A stretch of DNA of 64,000 nt from Halomonas campaniensis (GCF_014193375.1 NZ_JACHZF010000018.1:32484-96483), one strand, 5' to 3'; shown: positions 33,898 to 45,118, counted from the first letter of the stretch. The notes: generated by a model from the sequence alone, not told the origin. A program made the numbers and translations.

Positions 33898-35787
33898 ATG
33901 CAGTACTTCCTCGACGGTTACCGCAGCGGCGACCCGCGAATTCAACCCCTGGCCGAAGGGCGCAGCGAGGAGCAGGGTCCGCTGCCGGAAGAGGTGGACG
34001 TGCTCATCGTCGGCACCGGCCCCGCCGGGCTGCTGCTGGCGGCCCAGCTCTCGACCTTCCCGGGGATCGTCACCCGCGTCGTGGAGAAGGCCGACGGCCC
34101 CCTCGAAGTGGGGCGTGCCGACGGGATCGCCTGCCGCACGGTGGAGATGTTCGAGGCCTTCGGCCTGGCCGAGCGGATGACCACCGAGGCCTACTGGATC
34201 AACGAGACCCACTTCTGGGGCCCGACCCCCGGTGACAACTCCCGCATCACCCGGCTCGGCCGCGTGCAGGATGTACGTGACGGCCTCTCCGAATTCCCCC
34301 ATGTGATCGTCAACCAGGCCCGCCTTCTCGACTTCCTGCTGGAGTACATGCACAACTCCCCCAACCGCCTTCGGGTCGACTACAGCCACGAGACGCTCAA
34401 GGTGGAGGTGCCCGAGAACCCCGCCGAGCGCGTCACGGTCACGCTCAACACCCCAGAGGGCGAGAAGCGCGTCCGCGCCCGCTACGTGGTGGGCTGCGAC
34501 GGCGCCCACAGCGTGGTGCGCGACTCCATCGGTCGTGTGCCCCAGGGCCACGGCGAGGACAAGGCGTGGGGCGTGATGGACGTCCTGGCGGTGACCGACT
34601 TCCCGGACATCCGCTTCAAGTGCACCATCCAGTCCGCCGAGGCGGGCAACATCCTGCTGATCCCTCGCGAGGGCGGCTACATGGTCCGGCTCTACGTCGA
34701 CATGGGCAACATCGCCCCGGACGCCTGGCTGACCAAGGAGGAGGTGCTGGCCAAGGCGCAGGGGGTGCTGGCGCCCTACACCTTCGAGGTGAAGGAGACC
34801 GCCTGGTTCTCCGTCTACCGCGTCGGCCACCGGGTCACCGACAAGTTCGATGACGTCGACGACGACCAGCTGGAGAGCCGCACGCCGCGGGTCTTCATCG
34901 CCGGCGATGCCTGTCACACCCACACCGCCAAGGCCGGCCAGGGCATGAACGTGTCGATGCAGGACACCTTCAACCTCGGTTGGAAGCTGATCTCGGTGCT
35001 CGAGGGCCGCAGCCCGGCCAGCCTCTTGCACACCTACAATGACGAGCGCCATGTCATCGCCGAGAACCTGATCGAGATGGATACCCGCTGGTCCCGGGCG
35101 ATCGGCGCCGCCCAGGATTCCGACGACCCCGAGGCCGCGATGAAGGGCCTGGCCGAGGTGCAGCGCCAGTTCGTTACCAACAGCGAGTTCACCGCGGGCT
35201 TCGCCACCCACTACATGCCGGCCCTGCTCACTGGTGACGACAGCCACCTGGGGCTGGCCACCGGCTTCCCGCCCGGGCGCCGCTTCCATTCGGCCGAGGT
35301 CATCCGGCTCGGCGATGCCAAGCAGGTTCACCTGGGCCACGTGCATCGCGCCGACGGCCGCTGGCGGCTCTACGCCTTCGCCGACATGGTCGACCCGCGC
35401 AGCCCGGGGTCACGGCTGAATGCGCTGATGGACTACCTGGCCAGCGACGCGTCGCCGATCCGTCGCTTCACCCCGAAGGGAGCCGATCCGGACGCGGTCT
35501 TCGACGTCCATGGCATCATCCAGCAGTCGCACCTCGAGGTGGACTGGGCCGACATGCACGACGTCCTCAAGCCCCACAAGGGTCCCCTCGGGCTGCAGGA
35601 CTATCAGAAGGCCCACGCCCCGGTGCTGGGCACCGACCAGGACATCTTCGACCTGCGCGGCATCGACCGTGGCGCCGGCGCCCTGGTGGTGGTACGGCCG
35701 GACCAGTACGTCTCCCTGGTGCTGCCGCTGGATGGCTTCGACGAACTCGACGCCTTCTTCTCCCGCTTCATGGTGGAGCCGAACTGA
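33898..35787 (+). CDS. mobA: 3-Hydroxybenzoate 4-monooxygenase
   Basis: FAD-dependent aromatic hydroxylase of 629 aa, close in length and pattern to Comamonas MobA. FAD-binding GTGPAG is near residues 39-44, the DG motif GCDGAHSVVRDSIG near 199-212, and the GD motif FIAGDACHTHTAKAGQGMNV near 333-352. A C-terminal thioredoxin-like domain follows, as in phenol 2-monooxygenases. It hydroxylates 3-hydroxybenzoate to protocatechuate with NADPH and O2 in the cytoplasm. The divergent TRAP importer and MarR gene fit this. A related phenol or 3-hydroxyphenylacetate hydroxylase is less likely. Confidence 0.88.
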   Translation: MQYFLDGYRSGDPRIQPLAEGRSEEQGPLPEEVDVLIVGTGPAGLLLAAQLSTFPGIVTRVVEKADGPLEVGRADGIACRTVEMFEAFGLAERMTTEAYWINETHFWGPTPGDNSRITRLGRVQDVRDGLSEFPHVIVNQARLLDFLLEYMHNSPNRLRVDYSHETLKVEVPENPAERVTVTLNTPEGEKRVRARYVVGCDGAHSVVRDSIGRVPQGHGEDKAWGVMDVLAVTDFPDIRFKCTIQSAEAGNILLIPREGGYMVRLYVDMGNIAPDAWLTKEEVLAKAQGVLAPYTFEVKETAWFSVYRVGHRVTDKFDDVDDDQLESRTPRVFIAGDACHTHTAKAGQGMNVSMQDTFNLGWKLISVLEGRSPASLLHTYNDERHVIAENLIEMDTRWSRAIGAAQDSDDPEAAMKGLAEVQRQFVTNSEFTAGFATHYMPALLTGDDSHLGLATGFPPGRRFHSAEVIRLGDAKQVHLGHVHRADGRWRLYAFADMVDPRSPGSRLNALMDYLASDASPIRRFTPKGADPDAVFDVHGIIQQSHLEVDWADMHDVLKPHKGPLGLQDYQKAHAPVLGTDQDIFDLRGIDRGAGALVVVRPDQYVSLVLPLDGFDELDAFFSRFMVEPN

Positions 35788-35865
35788 TCGCATTCCCGGA
35801 AAATCGCTCGGGATGACAGGGGGCCGGTAGCGCATGTGCCGGCCTCCCGATCGGTCCTGGCGGCA

Positions 35866-35893
35866 AGAGGCCCTGCCTGTGCAGGGCCTCTTT
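35866..35893 (+). terminator. Terminator after mobA
   Basis: AGAGGCCCTGC (35866-35876) pairs perfectly with GCAGGGCCTCT (35881-35891), CTGT loop, followed by TT. Confidence 0.75.
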
Positions 35894-36219
35894 ACTGTCG
35901 GGGGAGGGCCGCCGTAGGCAAGAGCATCGGCGGGGAGGGCGCACGGCGCAGGACCGGTGACGGTCAATAAGGGCGGGATGCCTGAAAAGTCCAATTACTG
36001 AATCGCTTTGTCCTGCTTGGGGGTGGTGCCGATGCTCCGCAGGAGCCTGTGGCAGAGTCTGCCGCACAGCCATAGACTAATGTCCATTGTTCAGGCTTTG
36101 GGGGCTAGGGTAGCTTGTCCCTATCCGAACTCATATTCGGATTGCGAACTTTCGATAAGTCCATGACAGCTTATTCCATTACAACATCGTCCATGACAAC
36201 AACGCCCCGGAGGACTCCC
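35894..36219 (+). promoter_or_regulatory. Control region of the second TRAP operon
   Basis: A 326-bp gap without genes. It contains ATCCGAA (36123-36129) and TTCGGAT (36136-36142), a perfect 7-bp inverted repeat around CTCATA, about 78 bp before the start of the solute-binding protein gene. The rest shows no recognised feature. Confidence 0.5.
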
Positions 36220-37251
36220 ATGAACCGTGTCCTGACCCGCTGCCTGCTGGCCGCGTCCATCGCCGGCCTGACCGCCGCTTCCGCCGCCCAGGCCTCCACC
36301 ACCCTGCGCATGGCGCACTTCTGGCCCGGTGCCTCCGGAGTCAACCAGGAGGTCTTCGAGGCGTGGGCGGCCACCCTGGAGGAGGAGTCCGGCGGCGAGC
36401 TCAGGGTGGAGATGTTCCCCTCCGGCACGCTGGCCAAGCCCGACTCCATCTACGAGGCGGCAGCCAACGGCATCGCCGATATCGGCGCCACCGCCCAGGG
36501 CTATACCGCCGGCCGTTTCCCGCTCTCGCAGATCGTCGAGCTGCCCGGGGTGGCGACCACCGCGACTCAAGGCGCCTGCGTGCTGCAGTCCCTGTATGAC
36601 GAGGGACACCTGGCGAGCGAATACGAGGACACCCGTCCGCTGTTCTTCTTTACCACCGGTCCGGGTGGCATCCATACCATCGACACCGACGTACAGGTGC
36701 CGTCCGATCTCGAGGGGCTTCGCATCCGCCGGCCCACCGCGGTGGCCGGCCAGATGCTGGAGAACATGGGGGCGAGCCCCGTGGGCATGCCGGCGCCGGA
36801 TATCTATACCTCCATGCAGCGGGGCGTGATCGACGGCCTGAGCTTCCCCTGGGAAGGGCTGAAGGGCTTCCGGATCAACGAACTGGTCAGCTACCACACC
36901 GAGGTGCCTTTCTACACGCTGATCTTCGTGGCCACCATGAACCAGCGCACCTATGACGGCCTGAGCCCCGAGCAGCAGGCGGTGATCGATGCCAACTCCG
37001 GCATGCGCTGGGCCGAGAACGCCGGCGTCGTCTTCGATCGGCTGGATGTGGAAGGCAAGCAGGAGGCTCGCGATGCCGGGCACACCATCCGCGAGATCGA
37101 GAACCCCCTGGAACACCCGGACTGGCAGCAGCCGCTGCAGGACGGCATCGACAGCTACCTGGCCGAGCTCGAGGAGCGTGGCCTGCCGGGGCGCGAGGTC
37201 TACGAGGCGGCCCTTGCCGCCAGTGAAGCCTGCGCCGTCGACCAGGGGTAA
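36220..37251 (+). CDS. TRAP solute-binding protein, second system (DctP)
   Basis: Periplasmic binding protein of 343 aa with a signal peptide (about residues 1-25, MNRVLTRCLLAASIAGLTAA...AQA). DctP blocks are RMAHFWPGASGVNQEVFEAW, GTLAKPDSIYEAAANGIADI and DLEGLRIRRPTAVAGQMLEN. ATG 36220 has CCGGAGGA just upstream; the longer frame from 36115 runs through the promoter. It is followed directly by its two membrane partners and then by pobR and pobA, so 4-hydroxybenzoate is the inferred ligand. Confidence 0.9.
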   Translation: MNRVLTRCLLAASIAGLTAASAAQASTTLRMAHFWPGASGVNQEVFEAWAATLEEESGGELRVEMFPSGTLAKPDSIYEAAANGIADIGATAQGYTAGRFPLSQIVELPGVATTATQGACVLQSLYDEGHLASEYEDTRPLFFFTTGPGGIHTIDTDVQVPSDLEGLRIRRPTAVAGQMLENMGASPVGMPAPDIYTSMQRGVIDGLSFPWEGLKGFRINELVSYHTEVPFYTLIFVATMNQRTYDGLSPEQQAVIDANSGMRWAENAGVVFDRLDVEGKQEARDAGHTIREIENPLEHPDWQQPLQDGIDSYLAELEERGLPGREVYEAALAASEACAVDQG

Positions 37252-37257
37252 GCGAGC

Positions 37258-37785
37258 ATGCGGTCGATTCTGGAGAGGGCCAGCCACTGGCTGGCCCTTG
37301 TCTGTCGTGTCGTGGCGGGGGTGGCCCTGGTGGCGCTGCTGGCGGTCACCATCGCCGACGTCGGCACCCGCTACCTCTACCGCGTCACCGAGGGGGCCAT
37401 CGCCCTGCGGGTCATGGGGAGCGTGGAGCTGGTCAGCTACCTGATGCTCTGCTCCCTGCTGGCCGCCATGGCGGCCAATGTGGAGAAGAGCCAGGTGGTG
37501 GTGGAAGCCTTCTCCCATGGCCTCTCGCCCACTCTCAAGAACCGCCTGCATGGCGTCTACCTGCTCGGCTTTGCGGCCCTGGGGCTGCTGCTGTTCCAGG
37601 GCCTGGTGGACTCCGCGGCGGCGGCGGCCCGTCACGGAACGGTGACCCAGGACCTGCGGCTTCCCATGGGGCCGATCTACCATGTCGCTGCGGCGCTGAG
37701 CCTGCTGCTGGGCGCCAGGGCCCTGCTGCATGCGCTGATCGGCGCGATCTTTGGTGCCGACCAGGAGACCGTCCATGGGGAGTGA
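37258..37785 (+). CDS. TRAP small permease, second system (DctQ)
   Basis: Inner-membrane protein of 175 aa with four hydrophobic helices and the family block VELVSYLMLCSLLAAMAANV followed by KSQVVVEAF. It starts 6 bp after the dctP stop and its end overlaps the start of dctM by 11 bp, indicating one translationally coupled operon. Confidence 0.88.
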   Translation: MRSILERASHWLALVCRVVAGVALVALLAVTIADVGTRYLYRVTEGAIALRVMGSVELVSYLMLCSLLAAMAANVEKSQVVVEAFSHGLSPTLKNRLHGVYLLGFAALGLLLFQGLVDSAAAAARHGTVTQDLRLPMGPIYHVAAALSLLLGARALLHALIGAIFGADQETVHGE

Positions 37786-39064
37786 AATGATCGGCGCCAT
37801 CGGCCTTGCCTTGCTGCTTGTCCTCATGGTGCTGCGGGTGCCGGTGGCGCTGACGATGCTGATCGTCGGCGTGGTGGGCTTCGCCCAGGTGATCAGCTGG
37901 GGAGCCGCCATCGCCCAGCTCAAGACGGTGCCGGTGGAGGTGCTCTCCAACTACAGCTTCAGCGCCGTGCCGATGTTCATCCTGATGGGAGTGCTGGCAG
38001 CCCACTCCGGCATGGCCGGCAAGCTGTTTCACTCCACCCGGGTGATCTGCGGCGGCTGGAAGGGAGGGCTCGCCATCGCCGCGGTGGGCTCCTGCGGCAT
38101 CTTCTCGGCAATCTCCGGCTCGTCGCTGGCCACCGCCAGCACCATGACCCGCGTGGCCCTGCCGGAAATGGAGCGCTACGGCTACCACCGCGGCCTGGCC
38201 ACCGGAGCGCTGGCCGCCGGCGGCACCCTGGGGATCATGATCCCGCCCTCCATTGCGCTGCTGATCTACGCCATCCTCACCGAGCAGTCGGTAGGCGACA
38301 TGTTCATGGCCGGCCTGGTGCCGGGGCTGATGGGGCTGGTGATGTACTCGCTCACGGTGACCGTGGTGATGCGCGTCAGGCCCTCGCTGGCGGTGGCCGG
38401 CGAGCCCACGGCCTGGCAGGAGAAGCTAGCCTCGCTCTCGGGGCTGATCCCCTTCTTCGCGGTCTTCCTGGTGATGATCCTCGGGATCTACTTCGGCGCC
38501 TTCACCCCCACTGAGGGGGCCAGCGTCGGTGCCTTCGCCACCCTGCTCTACGCCCTGGTCAAGGGCATGCGCGGCGCCGAGCTGTGGCGCAGCGTGCAGG
38601 AGACCCTGGCGCTCTCCGCCGTGGTGTTCTTCATGCTGGTGGGGGCCGAGATGCTGGGCTACTTCATCTCGGTCTCGCGGATCTCCTTCTCGATCACCGA
38701 CTTCCTCTACGGCATGGAGCTGTCGCCCATGGTGGTGGTGCTCTGCATCCTGCTGCTCTACTTCGTGCTGGGCATGTTCATGGACGCGATCGCCATGCTG
38801 GTGATCACGGTGCCGGTGGTCTTCCCGATCATCCAGTCGCTGGGTATCGATCCGGTGTGGTTTGGCATCATCACCGTGCTGACCGTGGAACTGGGTCTGA
38901 TCACCCCGCCGGTGGGGATGAACGTCTTCGTGATCAAGGCGATGGCGCCCCACGTGGGCCTGGGCGAGATCTTTCGCGGCGTGGCGCCCTTCATCGTCTC
39001 GGACTTCCTGCGTCTGGCGCTGCTGATCGCCTTCCCGGTACTCACCACCCTGTTCCTGCTCTGA
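37775..39064 (+). CDS. TRAP large permease, second system (DctM)
   Basis: Inner-membrane protein of 429 aa with about 12 helices. DctM blocks include FSAISGSSLATASTMTRVAL, TLGIMIPPSIALLIYAI, FTPTEGASVGAFATLL and FGIITVLTVELGLITPPVGM. ATG 37775 has AGGAG 7 nt upstream; ATG 37787 is an alternative. It ends convergent with pobR. Confidence 0.9.
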   Translation: MGSEMIGAIGLALLLVLMVLRVPVALTMLIVGVVGFAQVISWGAAIAQLKTVPVEVLSNYSFSAVPMFILMGVLAAHSGMAGKLFHSTRVICGGWKGGLAIAAVGSCGIFSAISGSSLATASTMTRVALPEMERYGYHRGLATGALAAGGTLGIMIPPSIALLIYAILTEQSVGDMFMAGLVPGLMGLVMYSLTVTVVMRVRPSLAVAGEPTAWQEKLASLSGLIPFFAVFLVMILGIYFGAFTPTEGASVGAFATLLYALVKGMRGAELWRSVQETLALSAVVFFMLVGAEMLGYFISVSRISFSITDFLYGMELSPMVVVLCILLLYFVLGMFMDAIAMLVITVPVVFPIIQSLGIDPVWFGIITVLTVELGLITPPVGMNVFVIKAMAPHVGLGEIFRGVAPFIVSDFLRLALLIAFPVLTTLFLL

Positions 39065-39098
39065 GCCGCTGGATCCGATGACCCATGCCGCCCCCGGT

Positions 39099-40028
39099 TC
39101 AGCTCGCCTGGCCGGGGGTGTCGCGTTTCGTGGCCTCGGAGGCATGCTGGCGCAGTCGAAAGTCCCGCGGCGAGTGCCCGGTGTTGCGCTTGAAGAAGCG
39201 GGTGAAGTAGGCGGGCTCCGAGAAGCCCAGGCCGTCGGCGATCTGGCTGATGGTCATGTTGGTGTAGGTGAGCTGGCGCTTGGCCTCCAGCAGCAGGCGC
39301 TCATGCAGCAGCTGCAGGGCGCTGCGGTCGGCCAGGCGGCGGCACAGGGTATTGAGGTGGGCGCTGCTCATGCCCAGCTGGGTGGCGAACTGTTCGACGC
39401 TGGGCTGGCGGCGAAACTGAGCCTCGATCAGGGCCTGGTAGTTCTCCAGGTGCTGCTGGCTGCGATCGTGCTGGGGGCCGGCGGCCCTCGCGCCCTGCCC
39501 GGACACCCCCTGCAGGCGTGCCAACTGCACCACCAGCGCCTGGGTCAGCGCCTCCAGCAGCCGCGCCCGACCCGCGGCCGGCTGGCGGTACTCCTCGTCA
39601 ATCTGGGTCACCAGGGTGGCGATGCGGCGCTCCGTGCCGGGGTCGCGCAGGGCATGGAAGCCGGCGTGATGCAGCAGGGGACCGGCGCTGCTGGCGGTCT
39701 CGGCCAGGTGCTCCACCAGGGGGCGTGCCAGGGTGATGATATGGCCGTCCACATCGGGGGAGAAGCGAAAGCCATGAATGCTCATGCTCGGCACGACGAT
39801 GACCACGGGGGCCGCGAGCGGTTGAAGGCTGCCCTCCAGCTCCAGGTCGACGTGGCCGCGGCTGATGTGCAGCAGGTGGACCAGATCGGCGTGGCGGTGG
39901 GGGCGAATATGCCAGTCATGCAGGGCGCTGCGTTCCGGGATCGACTCGCAGTGCAGCAGATCCGGGGTCGGCCAGTGGCGCGTCTCGCCGTAGAGCTTGA
40001 AGACGGGGATGGTGCCGGTGGTGGTCAT
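39099..40028 (-). CDS. pobR: AraC-type activator of 4-hydroxybenzoate hydroxylase (PobR)
   Basis: AraC/XylS-family regulator of 309 aa. The N-terminal cupin-like sensing domain has HIRPHRHADLVHLLHISRGH at about 40-59. The C-terminal double HTH reads VEQFATQLGMSSAHLNTLCR and ISQIADGLGFSEPAYFTRFF. PobR of Pseudomonas is of this type and responds to 4-hydroxybenzoate. It is divergent from pobA with a 170-bp gap, the standard arrangement. Confidence 0.88.
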   Translation of the reverse strand: MTTTGTIPVFKLYGETRHWPTPDLLHCESIPERSALHDWHIRPHRHADLVHLLHISRGHVDLELEGSLQPLAAPVVIVVPSMSIHGFRFSPDVDGHIITLARPLVEHLAETASSAGPLLHHAGFHALRDPGTERRIATLVTQIDEEYRQPAAGRARLLEALTQALVVQLARLQGVSGQGARAAGPQHDRSQQHLENYQALIEAQFRRQPSVEQFATQLGMSSAHLNTLCRRLADRSALQLLHERLLLEAKRQLTYTNMTISQIADGLGFSEPAYFTRFFKRNTGHSPRDFRLRQHASEATKRDTPGQAS

Positions 40029-40126
40029 GGGAGCTCCTGTCGGCTACGACCAAGGTCGAGCGCGAAAGCGCGGATAGTCCAAGTGATGAAGTGGATCATG
40101 CCTTATATCGGCGGCTGTTTCATTGA

Positions 40127-41383
<1,257 letters not shown>

Positions 41384-41406
41384 TCTCGACGGGTATCTCC
41401 GCGTGA

Positions 41407-41445
41407 ATCAGGGCCCTGGCCAGCGCTGCTGGCCAGGGCCCTGAT
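41407..41445 (+). terminator. Long perfect hairpin after pobA
   Basis: An 18-bp perfect stem (41407-41424 with 41428-41445, sequence ATCAGGGCCCTGGCCAGC) and a 3-nt loop, 24 bp after the pobA stop. No T run, but the stem is very stable. Confidence 0.65.
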
Positions 41446-41508
41446 GCTTGTGGTCCCCGAGAAGGTCAGGCGTCGTCCGGTGGGTAGAGTTTCTTTAGGT
41501 CGCCCATT

Positions 41509-41524
41509 GTTTCCTATAAGAAAC
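41509..41524. promoter_or_regulatory. Palindrome upstream of gcvT
   Basis: GTTTCCTATAAGAAAC pairs at 14 of 16 positions and lies 79 bp before gcvT in an otherwise featureless gap. A related half-site, AGTTTCTTTAGG, is 20 bp upstream. It is probably an operator or promoter element for gcvT-sdaA; the binding protein is unknown. Confidence 0.4.
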
Positions 41525-41603
41525 TTCGTCTACTCTAAGTGGCATGACGGCGCCGTAGGCCCTCGATGGCGCGGCTGCCACGCTATCCAAAGGGAGATGC
41601 TCC

Positions 41604-42719
41604 ATGAGCCAACCGAAACGTACCCCCCTGTATGACCTTCACGTCGAGCTGGGCGCCAGGATGGTGCCCTTCGCCGGCTTCGAGATGCCGGTGCAGTTCC
41701 CGCTGGGCGTGAAGAAGGAGCACGAGCACACCCGCCAGGCCTGCGGCCTGTTCGATGTCTCCCACATGGGGCAGCTGCTGCTGCGGGGTCCTTCGCCCGC
41801 CGAGGCCCTGGAGACCCTGGTGCCGGCGGATATCGTCGGCCTGCCCGAGGGCATGCAGCGCTATGCGCTGTTCACCGATGAGGCGGGCGGCATCCTCGAC
41901 GACCTGATGGTGGTCAACGCCGGCGACCACCTCTACCTGGTGGTCAACGCCGCCTGCCGGGATCAGGACATTGCCCACCTGCGCGAGCACCTGCCCGAGG
42001 GCCACGAGATCGAGGAACTGGATCGTGGCCTGCTGGCCCTCCAGGGACCCCGGGCCGCCGATGTGATGGCTCGGCTCTGTCCCGAGGCCTGCGAGATGGT
42101 CTTCATGCAGCATGGCCTCTTCGAGATCGACGGCATTCCGGTCTGGGTCAGCCGCAGCGGCTACACCGGCGAGGATGGCTTCGAGATCTCGGTGGACGGC
42201 GGGCAGACCGAGGCGCTGGCCCGCCGGCTACTGGCCGAGCCGGAGGTCGAGGCGATCGGCCTGGGCGCCCGCGACTCGCTGCGTCTGGAGGCGGGGCTCT
42301 GCCTCTACGGCCACGACATCGATACCACGACCCTGCCGGTGGAGGCCGGGCTGATCTGGGCCATCGGCAAGCCGCGCCGCCCGGGCGGCGAGCGTGCCGG
42401 GGGCTTTCCCGGCGCCGAGCCGATCCTGCACCAGGTGGCGGAGAAGGATCACACCCGCAGGCGCGTCGGCCTGCTGGGCGAGGGGCGCGCCCCGGTGCGC
42501 GAGGGCGCCGAGCTGTTCGATGCCGAGGACAACCGCATCGGCGTGGTCACCTCCGGCGGCTTCGGCCCCAGCGTGGGCCAGCCGGTGGCCATGGGCTACG
42601 TGACCATTGCCAATGCCGAGGTGGGCACCACCGTCTACGCCGAGGTGCGCGGCAAGCGCCTGCCGATGACGGTGAGCAGGATGCCCTTCGTCACGCCGGG
42701 CTACTACCGCGGCAAGTGA
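41604..42719 (+). CDS. gcvT: Aminomethyltransferase (glycine cleavage T protein)
   Basis: Folate-dependent T protein of 371 aa. It carries the N-terminal [20 protein letters not shown] and EMPVQF blocks, the [10 protein letters not shown] motif, the catalytic-region Asp in ILDDLMV and the C-terminal [20 protein letters not shown]. It moves the methylene group of lipoyl-bound aminomethyl to tetrahydrofolate. No gcvP or gcvH is nearby; sdaA follows 106 bp later. Together they would feed glycine- or methyl-derived carbon through serine to pyruvate. A role in sarcosine or dimethylglycine demethylation is possible. Confidence 0.9.
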   Translation: MSQPKRTPLYDLHVELGARMVPFAGFEMPVQFPLGVKKEHEHTRQACGLFDVSHMGQLLLRGPSPAEALETLVPADIVGLPEGMQRYALFTDEAGGILDDLMVVNAGDHLYLVVNAACRDQDIAHLREHLPEGHEIEELDRGLLALQGPRAADVMARLCPEACEMVFMQHGLFEIDGIPVWVSRSGYTGEDGFEISVDGGQTEALARRLLAEPEVEAIGLGARDSLRLEAGLCLYGHDIDTTTLPVEAGLIWAIGKPRRPGGERAGGFPGAEPILHQVAEKDHTRRRVGLLGEGRAPVREGAELFDAEDNRIGVVTSGGFGPSVGQPVAMGYVTIANAEVGTTVYAEVRGKRLPMTVSRMPFVTPGYYRGK

Positions 42720-42825
42720 CGCCGGCTATGCTGTCAGGGCAGGCGGGCCACCCGGCGGTCGGCCCGCCCTGCTCGGTCAATCACGGCTTGATTCACAACA
42801 TCCGGGCAGCCCGGGGTGGTGCAAC

Positions 42826-44205
42826 ATGGCAATCAGCGTCTTCGACCTGTTCAAGATCGGTATCGGGCCGTCGAGCTCGCATACCGTGGGCCCCATGCGG
42901 GCCGCCTGCGATTTCGTCGGCGAGCTGAAGGCGGATGACCTGCTGACGCGCGTGGCGCGCGTCGAGGTCCAGCTGTTCGGTTCGCTCTCCGCCACCGGCC
43001 GGGGCCACGGCACCGACCGGGCGGTGGTCATGGGGCTGATGGGCGAGCGGCCGGACCGCATCGACCCGGATATCATCGCCCCCTGCATCGAGGAGGTCGT
43101 CGAGTCGGAGACCCTGCGCCTGGATAGCCGCCACAGCGTGCCCTTCCGGTGGGCCCGCGACCTGCAGTTCCTCGACGAGAACCTGCCCCACCACCCCAAT
43201 GCCATGCGGCTGATCGCCCATGGCCACGGCGGGGAGCTCCATCGCAACACCTACTACTCGGTGGGTGGCGGCTTCGTCATCGACGAGGCCCAGGCCGAGC
43301 GGGGCGAGCTCGATGCCGACACCGCCGAGCTGCCCTACGAGTTCCAGACCGCCGAAGAGCTGCTGCGGCTGTGCCGCGAGCACGGCCTGCGCATCAGCGA
43401 GCTGATGCTGGAGAACGAGAAGGCGTGGCGCAGCGAGGCCGAGATCCGCCAGGGCCTCGGCGAGATCTGGAACGCCATGCAGGCCTGTGTCAGCAAGGGG
43501 ATGGAAGCCGAGGGCGTGCTGCCCGGCGGGCTCAACGTCAAGCGACGCGCCAGGGCCCTCTACCGGTGCATGCTGGCCAGCCAGGACGATCATTCGCTGA
43601 TCGCCTCGACCATGTCGGCCATGGACTGGGTCAACCTCTATGCGCTCGCCGTGAACGAGGAGAACGCCGCCGGCGGGCGCATGGTCACCGCCCCCACCAA
43701 TGGAGCGGCGGGGATCATCCCGGCGGTGCTGCACTACTACATGCAGTTCCGCAAGGGCGCGGGCGAGCGCGACGTGGTGGACTTCCTGCTGGCCGCCGGC
43801 GCGGTGGGCATCCTGTGCAAGAAGAACGCCTCGATCTCCGGCGCCGAGGTGGGTTGCCAGGGCGAGGTGGGCTCCGCCTGCGCCATGGCCGCGGCCGGGC
43901 TCACCGAGGTGATGGGCGGCACCATCGACCAGGTGGAGAACGCCGCCGAGATCGGCCTGGAGCACAACCTGGGGCTGACCTGCGACCCGGTGGGTGGCCT
44001 GGTGCAGGTGCCCTGCATCGAGCGCAACGCCATCGCCTCGGTGAAGGCGATCAACGCCGCCCAGATGGCGCTGCGCGGCGACGGCCAGCACTTCATCTCC
44101 CTGGACAAGGTGATCCGGACCATGCGCGACACCGGCGCGGACATGCAGTCGAAGTACAAGGAGACCTCGACGGGGGGGCTCGCGGTCAACGCCATCGAGT
44201 GCTGA
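42826..44205 (+). CDS. sdaA: L-serine ammonia-lyase
   Basis: Iron-sulfur L-serine dehydratase of 459 aa, single-chain type, converting L-serine to pyruvate and ammonia. The N-terminal [16 protein letters not shown] and the C-terminal [20 protein letters not shown] are family signatures. Cysteines in [16 protein letters not shown] and LTCDPVGG are positioned to bind the [4Fe-4S] cluster. An imperfect GC-rich hairpin (42739-42772) lies between it and gcvT. Its stop is 9 bp from the convergent LysR gene. Confidence 0.95.
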   Translation: MAISVFDLFKIGIGPSSSHTVGPMRAACDFVGELKADDLLTRVARVEVQLFGSLSATGRGHGTDRAVVMGLMGERPDRIDPDIIAPCIEEVVESETLRLDSRHSVPFRWARDLQFLDENLPHHPNAMRLIAHGHGGELHRNTYYSVGGGFVIDEAQAERGELDADTAELPYEFQTAEELLRLCREHGLRISELMLENEKAWRSEAEIRQGLGEIWNAMQACVSKGMEAEGVLPGGLNVKRRARALYRCMLASQDDHSLIASTMSAMDWVNLYALAVNEENAAGGRMVTAPTNGAAGIIPAVLHYYMQFRKGAGERDVVDFLLAAGAVGILCKKNASISGAEVGCQGEVGSACAMAAAGLTEVMGGTIDQVENAAEIGLEHNLGLTCDPVGGLVQVPCIERNAIASVKAINAAQMALRGDGQHFISLDKVIRTMRDTGADMQSKYKETSTGGLAVNAIEC

Positions 44206-44214
44206 TACCACTTC

Positions 44215-45117
44215 CTAGGGATAGCGCCCGCTGCGGCGGTTCTCCACCAGCACCTCGAGGATGGCGTTGGCCTCCTGCATGATCGGGGAGGGCTTCTCGC
44301 CGCGGCGGCGGCTGCAGATCACCGGGGAGGTGAGCGAGCGGTCCGCCAGGTAGATGTAGCTGATGCCGTCGCGGCGCAGCCGGCGTACCTGTTCCGGCAC
44401 CAGGGTGATGCCGATCTCCGAGGCCACCAGGCTCAGCGCCGTCTGCAGCTCGTTGGCCTCCTGAACCACCTCCACCTTGAGCCCCTGGCGGCGGAACATG
44501 CCCAGCATGATATCGGCCATGCTGGGGCGGGGCTTGGCGGGGAAGAGGATCAGCGGGTAGCGGGCCAGTTCGGCCAGGGTGGGCGTGGTGCCTTCCAGGG
44601 GGTGGCCGCAGGGCACCGCGGCCATGATCGGCTCGTCGAATAGCACCTCCTGCTCCACTTCCGGGTCGTCGATCCGGAGGCGCCCGAAGCCCATGTCGAT
44701 GCGTCCCGCCTTGAGGGCCTGGATCTGCTGCACCGTGGTCAGCTCGGCCAGGCCCAGTTCGACATTATCCTTTTGTCGCAGATCGCGAACCAGCAGCGGC
44801 AACTGCCCGTAGAACACCGATGCCACGAAGCCGATGCCGAACATGACGCGCTTGCTGCGGGCCATGCGGCGCGTGGACTCCAGGGTGGCGTCCACCTTCT
44901 CGAGGATCTGCAGGGCATGCTGCTGGAAGAACTTGCCGGTGGCCGTCAGGCGCAGGCCGCGCGGTCCCCGCTCGAACAGTTCGGCCCCCACTTCCTGCTC
45001 CAACTGCTTGATCTGCCTGGACAAGGGCGGCTGTGACATGTGCAGCCGCTCGGCCGCACTGGTGAAGTTGAGCTCCTCTGCGACCACACAGAAGTACCTC
45101 AGATGGCGCAGCTCCAT
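44215..45117 (-). CDS. LysR-type regulator, CatM/BenM/CatR group
   Basis: LysR regulator of 300 aa with the CatR/BenM-type N-terminus MELRHLRYFCVVAEELNFTS and HTH AAERLHMSQPPLSRQIKQLE. The effector domain keeps the group pattern (IGFVASVFYGQLP, ALKAGRIDMGFGRLRIDDPE, ILFPAKPRPS). AGGAGG (45122-45127) precedes ATG 45117; the open frame upstream to 45192 crosses the operator. It is divergent from catB and probably activates catBCA-benABCDE in response to cis,cis-muconate, perhaps with benzoate as in BenM. Sequence alone does not decide between CatR, CatM and BenM. Confidence 0.87.
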   Translation of the reverse strand: MELRHLRYFCVVAEELNFTSAAERLHMSQPPLSRQIKQLEQEVGAELFERGPRGLRLTATGKFFQQHALQILEKVDATLESTRRMARSKRVMFGIGFVASVFYGQLPLLVRDLRQKDNVELGLAELTTVQQIQALKAGRIDMGFGRLRIDDPEVEQEVLFDEPIMAAVPCGHPLEGTTPTLAELARYPLILFPAKPRPSMADIMLGMFRRQGLKVEVVQEANELQTALSLVASEIGITLVPEQVRRLRRDGISYIYLADRSLTSPVICSRRRGEKPSPIMQEANAILEVLVENRRSGRYP

Positions 45118-45118
45118 G

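Noticed and set aside
41384..41603. Glycine riboswitch upstream of gcvT
   Set aside because: The gap contains one long hairpin from the pobA side and a short palindrome, but not the tandem aptamer architecture or conserved glycine-binding core. A covariance-model search would settle it.
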